A DNA stretch of 64,000 nt from Hemerocallis citrina (GCA_017893485.1 CM030368.1:113807720-113871719); one strand, 5' to 3'. Shown: positions 11,534 through 23,475, numbered from the stretch's first letter. Notes: generated by a model not told the origin, from the sequence alone. Numbers and translations: made by a program.

Positions 11534-12794
11534 ATGGACACGTCTTCATCTGATTGTGACGATTTCGATGACTTGATGGAACTCCAATTCCTACAAGCCA
11601 TCTCTGAAAAAATCCACAATGCACTCCAAAACTAACAGGACGTGAATATTTGCAAGAAATTCTAGATGGTCCTCCGGATAAGTTTCATCGCATATTCTGT
11701 ATGAATCAAGATTGTTTTTGGCTTTGTGTGGTTTTCTGAAAAATGGCAACTACCTCGAGGAAACGGAGGAGGAAGCATGACGTAGACGTGTGTCTTTTGA
11801 AGAAAGTGTTGCCATTTTTTTGTACATTGTCGGTCACAGTCATAGAATGCGAGGAGCTGCTGATAGGTTTCAACACTCGCTTGAAACAATCGAGCAAAAT
11901 TTTACAGATGTTTTGAAAGGTTTGGCAAGAGCAGCCACAGTTCTAATTACTCCCCCGAACACTACACGTATACATGAAAGGATCACTAGTTCCACGGACT
12001 TTTATCCATGGTTTAAGGTATTTTGTTACTTCCATCCTGACTAACATATGATTTTAATATTTCAAAGTTTACTAAAGTTGTAGGTTTTAAATTCATTAAT
12101 GTAGGGAGCGATCAGTGCTGCTGATGGCACATTAATCGATGCTTCGGTACCCGCTAGTCGAAACAATGCTTGTCGTGGGCGAAAGGGTAATATAACTCAA
12201 AATGTGTTGGCGGCTTGTGATTTTGATATGATGTTTACATTTGTTTATACGGGATGGGAAGGAAGTGCTAACGTCTCCCGTGTAATACAGAGTGCATTAT
12301 CACAAGGATTGTTGTAAATCCCTCCCAATGATAAATATTATTTAGTAGATTGTGGTTACACGAATATGCCTAGTTTTTTAGTTCCTTACCGTGGTGAGCC
12401 ATATCACTTGCAAGACTTTTAAGGAGCCAACCATGCACCAACCCAACCTAGGCAACTTTTTAATAAAATGCATGCGAGGCTACGAAATGTCATTGAAAGA
12501 ATATTTGGTGTATTCAAAAAAAGATTTTCCATCTTCAGTCACATGACAAACTACTATTTTACAAGACAGGTTATAATGGTCACAGCATGTTGTGCACTCT
12601 ATAATTTTATACGTAAATATTCAGTGGACGATACTTTTTTTGAGGAATTTGTAGATGAACAATTAATTCATCACCAACAAATTGAAGATATCGCATTCAC
12701 ATCTCAAGGGTTGGATTTGTCATCTTCCCAATTAAATCGTATGAATACGAAAAGAGATGAAATTGCTACGGTAATGTGGAATGCGAGACATTAA
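11534..12794 (+). pseudogene. PIF/Harbinger DDE transposase (broken)
   Basis: Cut-and-paste transposase of the DDE_Tnp_4 type. An acidic start (MDTSSSDCDDFDD) leads to a helix-turn-helix-like region (SFEESVAIFLYIVGH ... AADRFQHSLETIEQNF). A short intron (12018-12104, AAG|GTA ... TAG|GG) restores KGAISAADGT. The catalytic residues expected for the family are all visible: D in AADGT, D in YLVDCGY and E in NVIERIFG. The C-terminal part 12468-12794 is open. At least two frameshifts lie before 11760 and stops occur near 11778, after SQGLL and after HLQDF. Inactive, but its full length and readable triad point to a moderately old insertion. Confidence 0.85.
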
Positions 12795-13489
12795 TGTAAT
12801 TTTGATGAAACTGTTTCATTGTATCATTTACTATGATGAATATAATGTTTTATGCATTGTATGAGATGTTATCTTGACAATTTACAGATGAACAGGGACT
12901 GCACATGGATTCAATTTTGTTAGCAACAATGGTCAGAAGAATGAAAGGATTTGTCAGTAACATGAATTGATTTTATTATCAATTTTTTTTACTCACAAAG
13001 ATGATGTCGTTATAGGCAATAATGAAAGGTTCTATTCAATATTGAATGTGTCCCCCCCCCCCTCCTTCTGCTTGGTTGTATTGACCAGCAGCAGATATTG
13101 AAAATATGAAAAATATGAGTGAATATCCACGAAAATGATGTGTGATAGCCTTTAAGCTGATCTGTGGTTGATGTTTAGAATTATGTGAAGTAAGAATGAA
13201 TCCATTATGTGAAGCGATAATGATGAAATCATTTCATGATGACAGTGGGGGGGTAGACATTTTAATTAATACTAGTAGGCATGGCATTGTCAAAAATGCA
13301 GCCCTAGACTGGAGTTTTTATCATTGATTTGAATAATTGTTCTATAGAACCATGTTCTGGGCCTACGATTAATTTGAGCCTTTTTGCTTATTCACATGGC
13401 TTTGTTGTAGTATTTGATTTCATGGTCATCTTTGAAGGGTACATATGAATGAGTGTTTATACTTCCTTCACCTGCTTCATTTGCTTTAA

Positions 13490-13960
13490 TTGTACACAGT
13501 ACACGAAGAAGCCATCTGAATACACAGTATGATAAGCCATGTGCAGAATCAGAGACCCTTCAGAGGTAGGAGATTGTACACATTATGGTAATTTGTTAAG
13601 GTAAAAAAAATCAATACTTGAGTTATACAGGATGAGAAGCCTTCATCTCCAAATTTTCCAAAGGCACATCAACAAAATTTATTGAAGCAGTTGTGTTAGC
13701 ATACTGATTATTATTGACCAAAGCATGAGAACCCATCAGAAGCATCCCAATGCACACCCTAAATTATCATTCTTCAGAGTTATAACCTATGAACAGCAGT
13801 GAGAAACCATCATAACATCATAAGCCATGAGCAGCCTAACAAACCCATCATAGGAAGGTAACTATACACAGTATGGAAATTGTACAAAAGAATAAAGGAG
13901 TTGTTTATAAATAGCATCACAAGCCATCATCTCTATATTCAAATCAGCGGACGATACTTG
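13490..13960 (-). repeat. Inverted copy of the PIF-internal 288-bp repeat
   Basis: The minus strand of this block reads the same words in the same order as the direct array to its right (CATGCTTTGGTCAATAATAA, TCAGTATGCTAACACAACTG, GGAAAATTTGGAGATGAAGG). The best partner is at about 14690-15045. Arm and array are separated by about 200 bp, so a transcript could fold into a long hairpin. Confidence 0.75.
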
Positions 13961-14129
13961 TTTTTGTTTGGTTGGTAGAAATTGAGAATCGTGGAGATGA
14001 TGATGATATATTCTGATCCTATATAACCTTTGTAGTATTGAAAATGACCAAACACTAGTAAATATAAATATGGAAGATGGTAGTAACGAAACAGATCCTA
14101 TGTACTAAATTTTGTACATGAACATATGA

Positions 14130-15870
14130 GGAACCTAGAGATGATGGCTAGTATTGAGATGCTTCTTAAATAGACTATTTGTTTCTTCATAGTTAAAAGA
14201 TGTAACTGCGTTACCTTCCTGTGATGGGTACTCTTGCTGCTCATGGCTTGTGATGGGTACTCATGGATTGTGATGGCTTCTCATGCTTTGGCCAAAAATA
14301 ATAATATGCTAACACACAGTTTTCAATAAATTTTGTTCAAGTGCCTTTGAAAAATTTGGAGATGATAGCTGAGGATCCTGTATAACTCAAGTATTGTTTT
14401 TTTTTTATTTTAACAATTTTCCATAATGTGTACAATCTCCTTCCTGTGAAGGGTTCAGATTCTGCTCATGGATTATGATGTTATCATGGTTTGTCAAGGC
14501 TTTTGACATGTTTTAACTGTGAAGAATAATAATTTGGGGTGTGGATTGAGATGTAACTGATGGGTTCTCATGCTTTGGGCAAAATTCTATCAGTATGCTA
14601 ACACAAGCTTTTGATTAAATTTTTTTGATGTGCCAGAAGATACAATCGTGGAGATGATGGCTTCTGATCCTGTATAATTGAACTTTTGATTTTTCACTTT
14701 AAGAAATTTCCATACTGTGTACAGTTTCCTTCCTGTGTAGGGTTTGTGAGGCTGCTCATGGCTTATGATGTTATGATGGTTTCTCACTACTGTTCATAGG
14801 TTATAACTCCGAAGAATAATAATTTGGGGTGTGCATTGGGATGCTTCTGATGGGTTCTCATGCTTTGGGCAATAATAATCAGTATGCTAACACAACTGCT
14901 TCAATAAATTTTGTTGATGTGCCTTTGGAAAATTTGGAGATGAAGGCTTCTGATCTTGTATAACTCAAGTATTGATTTTTTTACCTTAACAAATTACCAT
15001 AATGTGTACAATCTTTTACCTCTGAAGGGTCTCTGATTCTGCACATGGCTTATCATGTTATCATGGTTTGTCAAGGCTTTTGATACTTGATAACTGTGAA
15101 GAATAATTGGGGTGTGCATTGAGATGCTTCTGATGGGTTCTCATGCTTTGGGCAAAAATCTATCAGTATGCTAACACAAGCTTTTGAATAAATTTTGTTG
15201 ATGTGCCGGAAGATACAATCGTGGAGATGATGGCTTCTGATCCTGTATAATTGAACTTTTGATTTTTAACTTTAACAAATTTCCATACTGTGTACAATTT
15301 CCTTTCTGTGCAGGGTTCTGATGCTACTTATGGCTTATGATGTTATGAGGGTTTCTTACTGCTGTTCATAGGTTATAACTATGAAGAATGATAATTTGGG
15401 ATGTGCATTGGGATGCTTCTGATGGCTTCTCATGCTTTGGGCAAAAATAATTTGTATGCTAACACAACTGTTTCAACTCTTTTTTGTAGATGAGGAGGTT
15501 GAAAAATTTGGAGATGATGGCTTCTGTTCTTGTATAACTCAAGTATTGATTTTTTTTACTTTAACAAATTTCCATAATGTGTACAATCTCCTTCTTGTGA
15601 AGGGTTCAGATTTTGCTCATGGCTTATGATGTTATCATGGTTTGTCAAGGCTTTTGATATGTTATAATTGTGAAGAATAATAATTTGGGGTGTGGATTGA
15701 GGTGTAACTGATGGGTTCTCATGCTTTGGGCAAAAATCTATCAGTATGCTGACACAAGTTTTCAATAAATTTTGTTGATGTGCATGACGATACAATCGTG
15801 GAGATGATGGCTTCTGATCCTGTATAATTGAACTGTTGTTTTTTTACTTGAGTTAACAAATTTCCATACT
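14130..15870 (+). repeat. Tandem array of about six ~288-bp units inside the PIF element
   Basis: The marker word GGTTCTCATGCTTTGGGC (or a close form) recurs at about 14280, 14563, 14853, 15137, 15425 and 15713, a spacing of 283-291 bp. Every unit has the same series: GTGTACAATCTCCTTCCTGT, then CTCATGGCTTATGATGTTAT, then AATTTGGGGTGTGCATTG. Alternate units differ in small ways, which suggests a higher-order two-unit pattern. No coding frame runs through it. Confidence 0.8.
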
Positions 15871-16379
15871 TTATTCTTATTATGAATCTCATAATTTAAG
15901 CAAGTGTAATGAGTTACAAAACAAGGGATGCGATCAAAGAATTTTCATTACATTATATTCAAATGATCTATCATATTACTCTTTTGCATATCGCATATCA
16001 AGTTAAGGGAATGTTACATACAATAAGAATACAAAATCTCCATTGGAAAAAGCATAGTCGAATATCAGTTCATATGAACAAGTGTAAGGTATATCACATT
16101 AATACAACTCCTCATATTGATAAGATTTGCTCGATTCTCATGCTGCTCAGGTTTCTTGTTCCCATACTTGTACAACTTTGCTCTGTAATTGCAACAATTA
16201 AAAAAACTTCAGCAGAAAATTAATGCAAATTGATTGAACAAACGCCTTTTATAATCTCATTGTGAAAAAAAACTGTTTTCCTATTAATTTGCAAATTTAT
16301 ATTTAAAACCAAACGCCTTTTATAACCTCATTTTCCAATAACTTTTTTAATCGAATTTTCATATTTACTGGTTTACCAA

Positions 16380-16633
16380 ACGCATTTTATACTCTTAGTT
16401 TCGAAAAAACAGTGTTCAGAAAAAAAAAATACCAAACAGCTTTTACACTCTCTTTTTTAGAAAACTGTTTTCAGGAAAAAATATTACCAAACAGCTTTTA
16501 CACTCTCTTTTTCAGAAAACTGTTTTCAGGAAAAAATATTACCAAACAGCTTTTACACTCTCTTTTTCAGAAAACTGTTTTCAGAAAAGAGTTTTCAGAA
16601 AACTGTTTTCAAAACAACAAACCAAACACACTC
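16380..16633. repeat. Subterminal repeats of the PIF element
   Basis: Three to four direct units of about 60 bp (ACCAAACAGCTTTTACACTC, then TTTCAGAAAACTGTTTTCAG) lead to the right inverted end. Such repeats near the ends are usual transposase binding regions in this superfamily. The open frame over them is an artefact of the repeat. Confidence 0.7.
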
Positions 16634-18067
16634 TTAGCCTCCGAACTTGCTGTTGGTGAAGAAGAGGGTCGCTTGGGCAGAAGGTCTAACATCCCAGAAA
16701 AATAAAATTTATTTTTTTATATTTTTGCAATTGCATTGCACGCAAAATTTTATGCATTTTAGTCCCTAAAATTTTCTAGAGTTATGCTCATTTTTCTTCT
16801 CTTTTTATTTGTCACATTTGTATTATTTATTTTTAATAAAAACCCATAGGCCTAAAATCTATTTTTAAAGCCCACTAGAAAATTAATTAAATAGAAGCCC
16901 ATGAGTAATTCTACATTTAAATACACAATTTTACACTTGTCATGTAACATACTGTAAACCTTGTTTTCCATTTTCTGTATTTTGAGTGTATTTTCTTTTC
17001 CCATGTATTTTTTTTTCTCATTGTATCTCTCTTGGACCGTATATTGGATCTTCTTTTTTTTCAATATATCCATTTTATCGGTCTATCATCTTTTATTTGA
17101 GTTCTTGTTTCTTTTGTCCACCTATTGTTTCGTCTCTAGTTGATCGTGCCTTTTTTTTTTTTGAGTCTCATTATATTTTGTTCATGCTCTATTTTAATTG
17201 TTCATCTTGTTGCCCATCTCTTTTTGGATCAACCTATTCTAATTAATTCAACCCTAATTCTATACTAAAACCCATTCATACTCCTAACCCTATAACTCAT
17301 CTACCCTAATTAATACCTGATACCCGTTCAACCCAACTAATCCCCAACCCAATAGCACTATCAACCCAATAACATTTTCATTTACCCTAAACCATATTCG
17401 TTGGATCCATTAATACCCATACCCTGTTTTAAATCGACCCAAGCCCGTTTTAAACCCTACAGCCGTCACCACCATCTTCATAACCCTAAAATATTTTTAC
17501 CCAGTATATATACCCATCCCCTGCGTGAGCCTGTTCACCTTCCTCACGCAAGCAACCTCTCAGCTGCCTACACCCATCATACCCTACCTTCTGTTCAGCC
17601 CTCTCCGATCATCTCTCCCTACTTCCACTCTCCTCCCGACCCCACCTTGCACCTCGGCCACACCAGAACCCTTACCTCTGCATTGCTCTCCCCCTCGTTG
17701 ACGACAGCCAGAGCTCCCTGTCGTGACCACCCTTGGTCGACGATTCCCTGTGCTCGTGCCTCCGTCGACAGCAAGCAGCAGTAGTAGTAGCATCTTGTTG
17801 TCGTTGTTTTCCCTCCCCGCGGTACACCGGTCTCTCCCTCGCTTTTCCTGGTGTGTGAGTGCGTTGGTGTGCGTGTGTTGGATCTTGGGTATCCATGGTG
17901 TTCGCATGCTCGTGGTTGTGTTCTTTGGGTTCGTTGTTCGTGGTTGTGTTCTTTGGGTTCGTTATTCGTGATTCGTGTGTTCGTTCGTGGTCATTCGTTG
18001 TGTTCGTGCCCCGGAAATCAATCCCCATTATTCTCTTTGTATCGTCGTTTTCGTCATCATCCATAAG

Positions 18068-20286
18068 GCAAGTAACTTGTATTCTTTTCTTTGTGTAATA
18101 CAAGTACTAAATACCGCCTGTAGTGTGGTTGTGTTCTAGAGACAATTCTTGTGTGAATTCCTTGTTGATCTTGTCTCTATTGTGTTAACCCGCCCGTAGT
18201 TGCCACATGACACTCCCGACATGAAATAACCTAGGGATAACCACTTCTTGTTGTATACATGCATGTTGTTCGTATGATATCGTGTGCTTGGTTGTGGTAG
18301 TTGTAGTAAACTTGTTGTAGACTTGTAAAATACCCTATACCATATTGTTTGGACATCTAGTATATCATATTTTATGTTTGGTTATGTTTTGGATGAGTTT
18401 CGTATGAACTAGTTGATTTTGTGCGTGAAGGATATTTTCTGTTTTGCCGGTTTTCCGTTTTGATCAGTATTTAAAGCCTATTAAGGTCAGTATATGAAAA
18501 TATTTTATGAAAATGAATTATAGAGAATTCCATCTATTTTCCAACCCTTCTGACAGATCTCAGTTTCGATTTATGAGTTGCGAGTTATGTCTATTTTACT
18601 ACAGTGGTGTAGAAAAATTCCAGATTTCGTTTTATATGAATTTTGTGGAGTAAACTATTTTTATTATGATGTTAAAAGTATTATTTTGATCCAATATTTT
18701 GCTGAGTATAACTAGACCTAATTGGGATTAACCCTGAATTTTTGTTGGTTTAATTAATGAGTTTTACCAACTATTTTATACTTCCAAATAATAACTATAC
18801 TAGTAGAATTTTCTTGCTGTTCAGTAAAGATACATAATTTCGTCCTGATTCTATTTGCTGTCTATAAAAATTTTGTGAATATGAATTATAATATATTGTG
18901 TCTAGTTTTATCACCCTTTTGACGGATCTTGATTTCGATTTGTATTTTGTGAGATATTGCTGTTTTCATATTGCAGTGTTTATGATTCTAGATTTACAAA
19001 ACTACTGTTTCTTGTCGCTTTCTGATTTTACTTGACTATTCTATATATATTGGAAAATTATGAAACTTTATTTTCTGTTACTAAACATACTAGGAAATAT
19101 TCCAGATTTTTCTTGGATTTAATCAGTAAGTTTTGATGATGCTTTCCTATTCTTGAATATAAATTTCTGATTTCTGGCTGAACGTGTTTTCTAGATTCAA
19201 ATCAGTTTTGAGACTTGATTTTTTGAAATACCATAGACTTATATATATTTGCTGGATTTGGCCGGGAGTCTATTTTTCAGATTCTTTGACGGATCCAGGT
19301 TTGCATGTATGTAGCAACGGAAATCCCAGATTTAGTGCAGTACTGTCTTACTGTCCTGAACTAGAATTCTCGTTGTCCTACTCTTTTATGTGTTGTCTTT
19401 CACCTGTACACGTTTATCTTTCAACCTGAACTTGTTACTTGTTTATACCATGTCATTTTTGCCCTGTTTGGGACACATACATGCTTGTTTGATAATAATA
19501 AAATAACCAAGCCGGGATTAAAGGGAAAGATCTAATAGTGAAAAATACAGAAACGTGTACTCGGAAGGGGATCTATGGATCCTACGTGATACTTAGCTTG
19601 ATACTTGATACTTGGCTTGATATTTCATACTTGAGGCTTGATATTTCATTACTTGAGGCTTGATACTTCATACTTGGCTTGATATTTTACCGCTTGAGGC
19701 TTGATATTTCACTACTTGAGGCTTGATACTTGATACTTGAGGCTTGATACATCACTCTTGAGGCTTGATACTTGATACTTGATTTCTTGAGGCTTGTCCC
19801 TGAGTACACTGCCCTCTATGATCCACTATAAAATCTAAAACAAAATTATTTGAATGTGGCAATCATGTGGTAAAAGGATGGACGCATGAAGTGTTACCTA
19901 GATAGTAATAATACAAGATTCGAACATGATTACTTGACACTTGTTACCAGTTACTTGAACATGATACTTGATACTTGACACTTGCTACTTGTTACTTGTA
20001 CTTGGCACTTGTTATTTGCTACTTGCTACTTGACACTTGACACTTGACACTTGACACTTGTTACTTGTTACTTGTTTACATGATACTTGTTCACTTGACA
20101 CTTGATACATGCCACTTGCACTTGTTTATCTTGCCATGCTAGTTGTTCTATTTTGTTATCATGCCTGTTCCATGTTAGTTGTTTACCATTTTCTATGTAT
20201 TTGTGCATGCACTAAAAGCGGTCCGTAACTTGCATTGACGGGAGTTTATTTTCTTTTCCCTCTTCCTGCAATTTATTAAATTGCAG
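18068..20286 (+). other. Predicted GC-AG leader intron inside LTR B
   Basis: Donor AAG|GCAAGT (consensus for GC-type donors) at 18065-18073 and acceptor AAATTGCAG|AT ending at 20286 after a pyrimidine-rich TTTTCCCTCTTCCTGC. Both sites are kept in the diverged minus copy (45476 back to 43305). Prediction only; no transcript evidence. Confidence 0.5.
19580..20130 (+). repeat. Irregular CTTGATACTTG / ACACTTGTTACTTG repeat field
   Basis: Dozens of variants of (C/A)TTGATACTTGAGG and GACACTTG in two blocks divided by a unique stretch (19800-19930). The antisense version is at 43480-43970 in the other family B LTR, so the repeat is a family property. Confidence 0.8.
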
Positions 20287-21696
20287 ATTTTGGATATCAG
20301 GTGCCAGATGGTGTAGATGATATAAGATTCTAGATGCTGGAGTTTTGCTATTATTATTTCTTGTTGCTTATTTGAACAATTGTATTTTGGTACTTGGATA
20401 ATTTTATATTTGGGCAATGTGACCCAAGGATTTTTGACTTATTCAGATCTGGTTTATTTGAGATTAATATATTTTATTTCAAGTATTCATATTGGTATTT
20501 TGATTCATATATGCATGCGTGGTTGACTTTTCTTGCTTTCGACTCTGATTATTCTTGTGAAACGTTGTAAAAATCCAAACAGCTTATGGATGATGAAAAT
20601 CATTCGCTGGGCATAGTCATGTATCTATATTCCGTATTTTTTTTTTGGGAAGCGGGGAGTGACACATACACCTACAAATAAATTAATAACAATTAATAAA
20701 AAGAATGAGAGGTGTGTGCATATTGGGTGCACGTGCATGTGTGTGCACTAGTAGCCTTGGCCGGCCACACATGAGAGAAGAGGGTGAGTGGGTGAGTGTA
20801 TGTGGGAAAGTGGGTGGTTATTTGAGTAGTGGGGGTCATCTCAACCACACAATACTCCTATGAATACCCCCTCCTTAAACTTGAACAACACAAGAATTAA
20901 AAGAAATGAAAAGAAAGAGAAAAGAAAAGAGAGAGTTTCGGTTTTGTGCTAGAGAGAAGTTTCGGGTTCATTTTGCTAAGGAGAAGGAAAGATTTTGTTG
21001 GAGCTTGAAGCAATTTTCCTACGAGTCCTAATTTATATTTGCAACAAAATAAGGTGGGTCTCTTTTACTTTCTAAATTATGGTAGTATGCATGTGTAGAA
21101 AATTTATGCTTGAAATTAAAAATTAGTATGAGTTCTTAAATTACTTTTGTGATGCATATTGTTTTGTTAGAATTGTTAGTAGTAATGAATAATGAGAAGT
21201 ATTGTATGCTAATTGAAAGTTTCCTCACAGAATTGATAAGTTGTCAATTGAATTTCTATTTAAAAGCATGTTGTAGTGTTGTTAGGCACAAATAATAAGC
21301 CATGATTAGATTGCATGAATTTTGTATATGAATACTTAAAGTTGTTAATTTGTGCTTAGGAAATTGTGTAAATACTAGGGGTGAATTATAAAATTGATGG
21401 GAATGGTGAATTGCTAAAAAGAAAATACATTCATGAAAGTAGTCAATTTTTCTAATCAAAATATATGAGTACTACATTAATAAAAGTGATTATTTAAGTT
21501 AATTTGGGAATAAATTTATGCCAATATGAATAAAATTAATGAGGAATTATTTCTGGAAACTTAGGAATGTGTTTTATGAACAATTAAATTGAGACAAGAG
21601 ATTAGAAATCGAAAATGATTGAAAGAGTAAAAAATGAGATAAAACAGAGAGCCAAGTTATATGGTTCTGAACATATATATAATCAGAAATAGTGCT

Positions 21697-21795
21697 TGGC
21701 TCTTGTGGCTAGCGCCGGCTGCAGTGCGCCTGGCACTGCCATGTGTCGCCTGGGGGGGGGGGGTCCTCTGGTCGCGGGTTCGAGCCATGGTTGGC
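21697..21795 (+). repeat. tRNA-like cassette 1 in LTR A
   Basis: A-box-like TGGCTCTTGTGG and B-box-like GGTTCGAGCCA (one mismatch each), about 60 bases apart, followed by a TA microsatellite. Counterpart in the 3' LTR at about 30128-30225. Confidence 0.5.
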
Positions 21796-21892
21796 TCTGA
21801 TGATTATATATATATATATATATATATTTGAAATAAAATCAAAAAGAGGTTTGGGTTATAAAAACAACCCAGTAGTTTCCTTATCAAAATTT

Positions 21893-21963
21893 GTGAGTGG
21901 CTCACTAGTTGGGCGACTGTTGGGGGGGTTTCTGTGGTCTCGGGTTCGAATCCGGGTGACCAC
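21893..21963 (+). repeat. tRNA-like cassette 2 in LTR A, B box in a hairpin
   Basis: A box TGGCTCACTAGTTGG and a perfect B box GGTTCGAATCC. The B box lies in the loop of an inverted repeat GTGGTC...GACCAC (21934-21963). Counterpart at 30310-30380. It lacks a full cloverleaf, so it is not called a tRNA gene. Confidence 0.55.
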
Positions 21964-23475
21964 TTTTCAGGTTTTTATTTTATTTTTGATCTTTTTCAAG
22001 TTTTAAAAATTGGGAAAATTCATAGAAATATTCTAAAATATTATTTGAACACTTGGGAATTGTTTTATAATATTCTAAGATATATTTTGAGAATTTAAGG
22101 ATCATATTCATGAATTCAGGAAAGTGTACATGATTTAAAATTTTAAGAGTTGGTTGATAAGAAAATAAAACACATGATTAGGAGAATAAAATCGTGAATC
22201 TCTAGTGATTAATCAAACTTTGAGAATTCTTAAAGTGAATTATTGGTTAGTTAGGCAAGAAATGGTTACTAGAATTTGATTGATAAATTTGTTATCGAAT
22301 GTTGAATACTTCATGGATTATAAACATAAGGAAAGAAGTTAAAGAAGATATGTTGAATGATGATTAAAATGTTTATGTTGAGGTTGGATATAACTTATTT
22401 GATCTCTTGTGAGATGGTTGTTGGAATCTAGAGGCTAGGCGAGACCATTGTAACCGGCATTTTGTGATTTGAAAATTGAGAAATAACTAGTGTGGGTTAA
22501 GTTTCTCTTGAGGAGTAGCCAGTGTGGGTTAACTTTCTCTCGTGTTGATTTAAGTCCGGTAGGGTAAGCTAGCTCTAAGTTGTGATGATTTTTAACTAAA
22601 CTTAAGGACAGGCACTAAGGGGAGTTTTGATGAAATAAGGGCAAACATGAGTATGAGGGCCTCAGGATGATCTGCGGTGTGAGATAATCCTCGGAATTAT
22701 CGAGGTGTGAGTGAAATAGTCTCCAGAATTACTTGTGATGTGGGATTGATCTCCAGAATTATTGGGATCGAGGCGATGCTCATGAGACATCTGTGTATAG
22801 TGAGGCATTACTACTTGCGGTGTGGGGTATTCTCGAAGATTCCCATGTGTGAGCAAAATAGTCTCTGAAATTATCTGTGGATAGAGATTGACCTCCGGAA
22901 TTATCGGGACATGGGCTAGGTACGCGTGGAATGTCTAATTCTTGTAGTATCATAGTAGTAGGTTACATGGCAAGGGATTTAAACCCTATAATGAGGAGTA
23001 CGTAGGGGCTTGCACTCGGACCTATGTAGAATGGGATGCATAGAATCTGAACAAGTATGCATCAGTGTCATCATAGTATAATATCTGCATTAGGCATTAA
23101 GTCATATCATACACAGGCATGTTTAGAATAATCACTTTTTACACTTTATTGTGTATTCAAGTTTGTGTTTGCTAAAGTAAAAGAATCGTTGTTTTATAGC
23201 AGTGCGGCAGTTGTATGCTACTAACGTGCCCACAGTTTTCTAGTTGCAGGACTGGACTTGGCATGGACGTAAAGTCACTATGATGAGCTGTTACAAGATT
23301 GAAGCATTTTGTTATTGTGTATCATGTTGTATTCTTTTATATTCCGCTGCGTTGATGTAAAAAACAATGTTGTATAATAAAAAGTTTTAATTTCCTTGTA
23401 AAATTGTACGAATATGAAGTAAAAGATCATGTTGTGCACGAATTACATGTAAATAGAATTCGGGGCATTACAGAG

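Larger units (their letters stand above)
9187..16633 (+). mobile_element. Full-length decayed PIF/Harbinger DNA transposon
   Basis: Ends are inverted: GAGTGTGTTTGGTTTG at 9187 and its complement CAAACCAAACACACTC region ending at 16633, flanked by perfect TTA duplications (9184-9186 and 16634-16636), the PIF/Harbinger hallmark. It carries both family genes, the Myb/SANT ORF1 and the DDE transposase, in the same orientation. Leader sequence fills 9400-10179; 11191-11533 and 12795-13490 are non-coding; a repeat array and subterminal repeats fill the right half. Several stops in both genes make it non-autonomous now. It sits inside the tandem repeat of the minus-strand Tat-like element. Confidence 0.9.
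16953..20664 (+). mobile_element. Solo LTR, family B (3.7 kb)
   Basis: Begins TGTAAACC and ends GGGGAGTGACA, with a perfect CATAC duplication on each side (16948-16952, 20665-20669). The uninterrupted site is visible in the 3' LTR at about 29100. No PBS, genes or second LTR, so it is a solo LTR left by LTR-LTR recombination. A minus-oriented relative lies at 42911-47159. Contains a TATATATA box (17505), a pyrimidine-rich leader segment, a GC-type splice donor (18065-18073), long AT-rich sequence, and a CTTGATACTTG repeat field. Confidence 0.9.
21054..23249 (+). other. Predicted GT-AG leader intron inside LTR A (5' copy)
   Basis: Donor AAG|GTGGGT, about 180 bases after the TATA-like site, and acceptor TTTTCTAGTTGCAG|G close to the LTR end, 2196 bases apart. 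The same two sites are found in the 3' LTR (donor 29481, acceptor about 48819), in the solo LTR at 32707, and in the minus-strand LTRs of elements 2 and 4. Confidence 0.5.
16685..23472 (+). repeat. 5' LTR of element 1 (family A), split by a solo LTR
   Basis: Begins around CTAACATCCCAG and ends CGGGGCATTACA. U3 runs 16685-16952 and 20665-20880 with GCACGTGC words. The TATA-like site at about 20872 is decayed here (TATGAAT) but is TATAAAT in the 3' copy. A perfect 5' splice consensus AAG|GTGGGT lies at 21051-21059 and an acceptor TTGCAG at 23244-23249. Two tRNA-like segments and a run of CTCC(A/G)GAATTAT motifs (22680-22915) lie between them. Confidence 0.85.

Noticed and set aside
16412..16705. 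97-codon plus-strand frame
   Set aside because: Runs over the subterminal repeats of the PIF element and its right end; repetitive composition, no start context or homology.
17401..18103. Several overlapping frames of 70-143 codons on both strands
   Set aside because: GC-rich leader of solo LTR B; composition bias opens all frames, none is kept in the minus copy.
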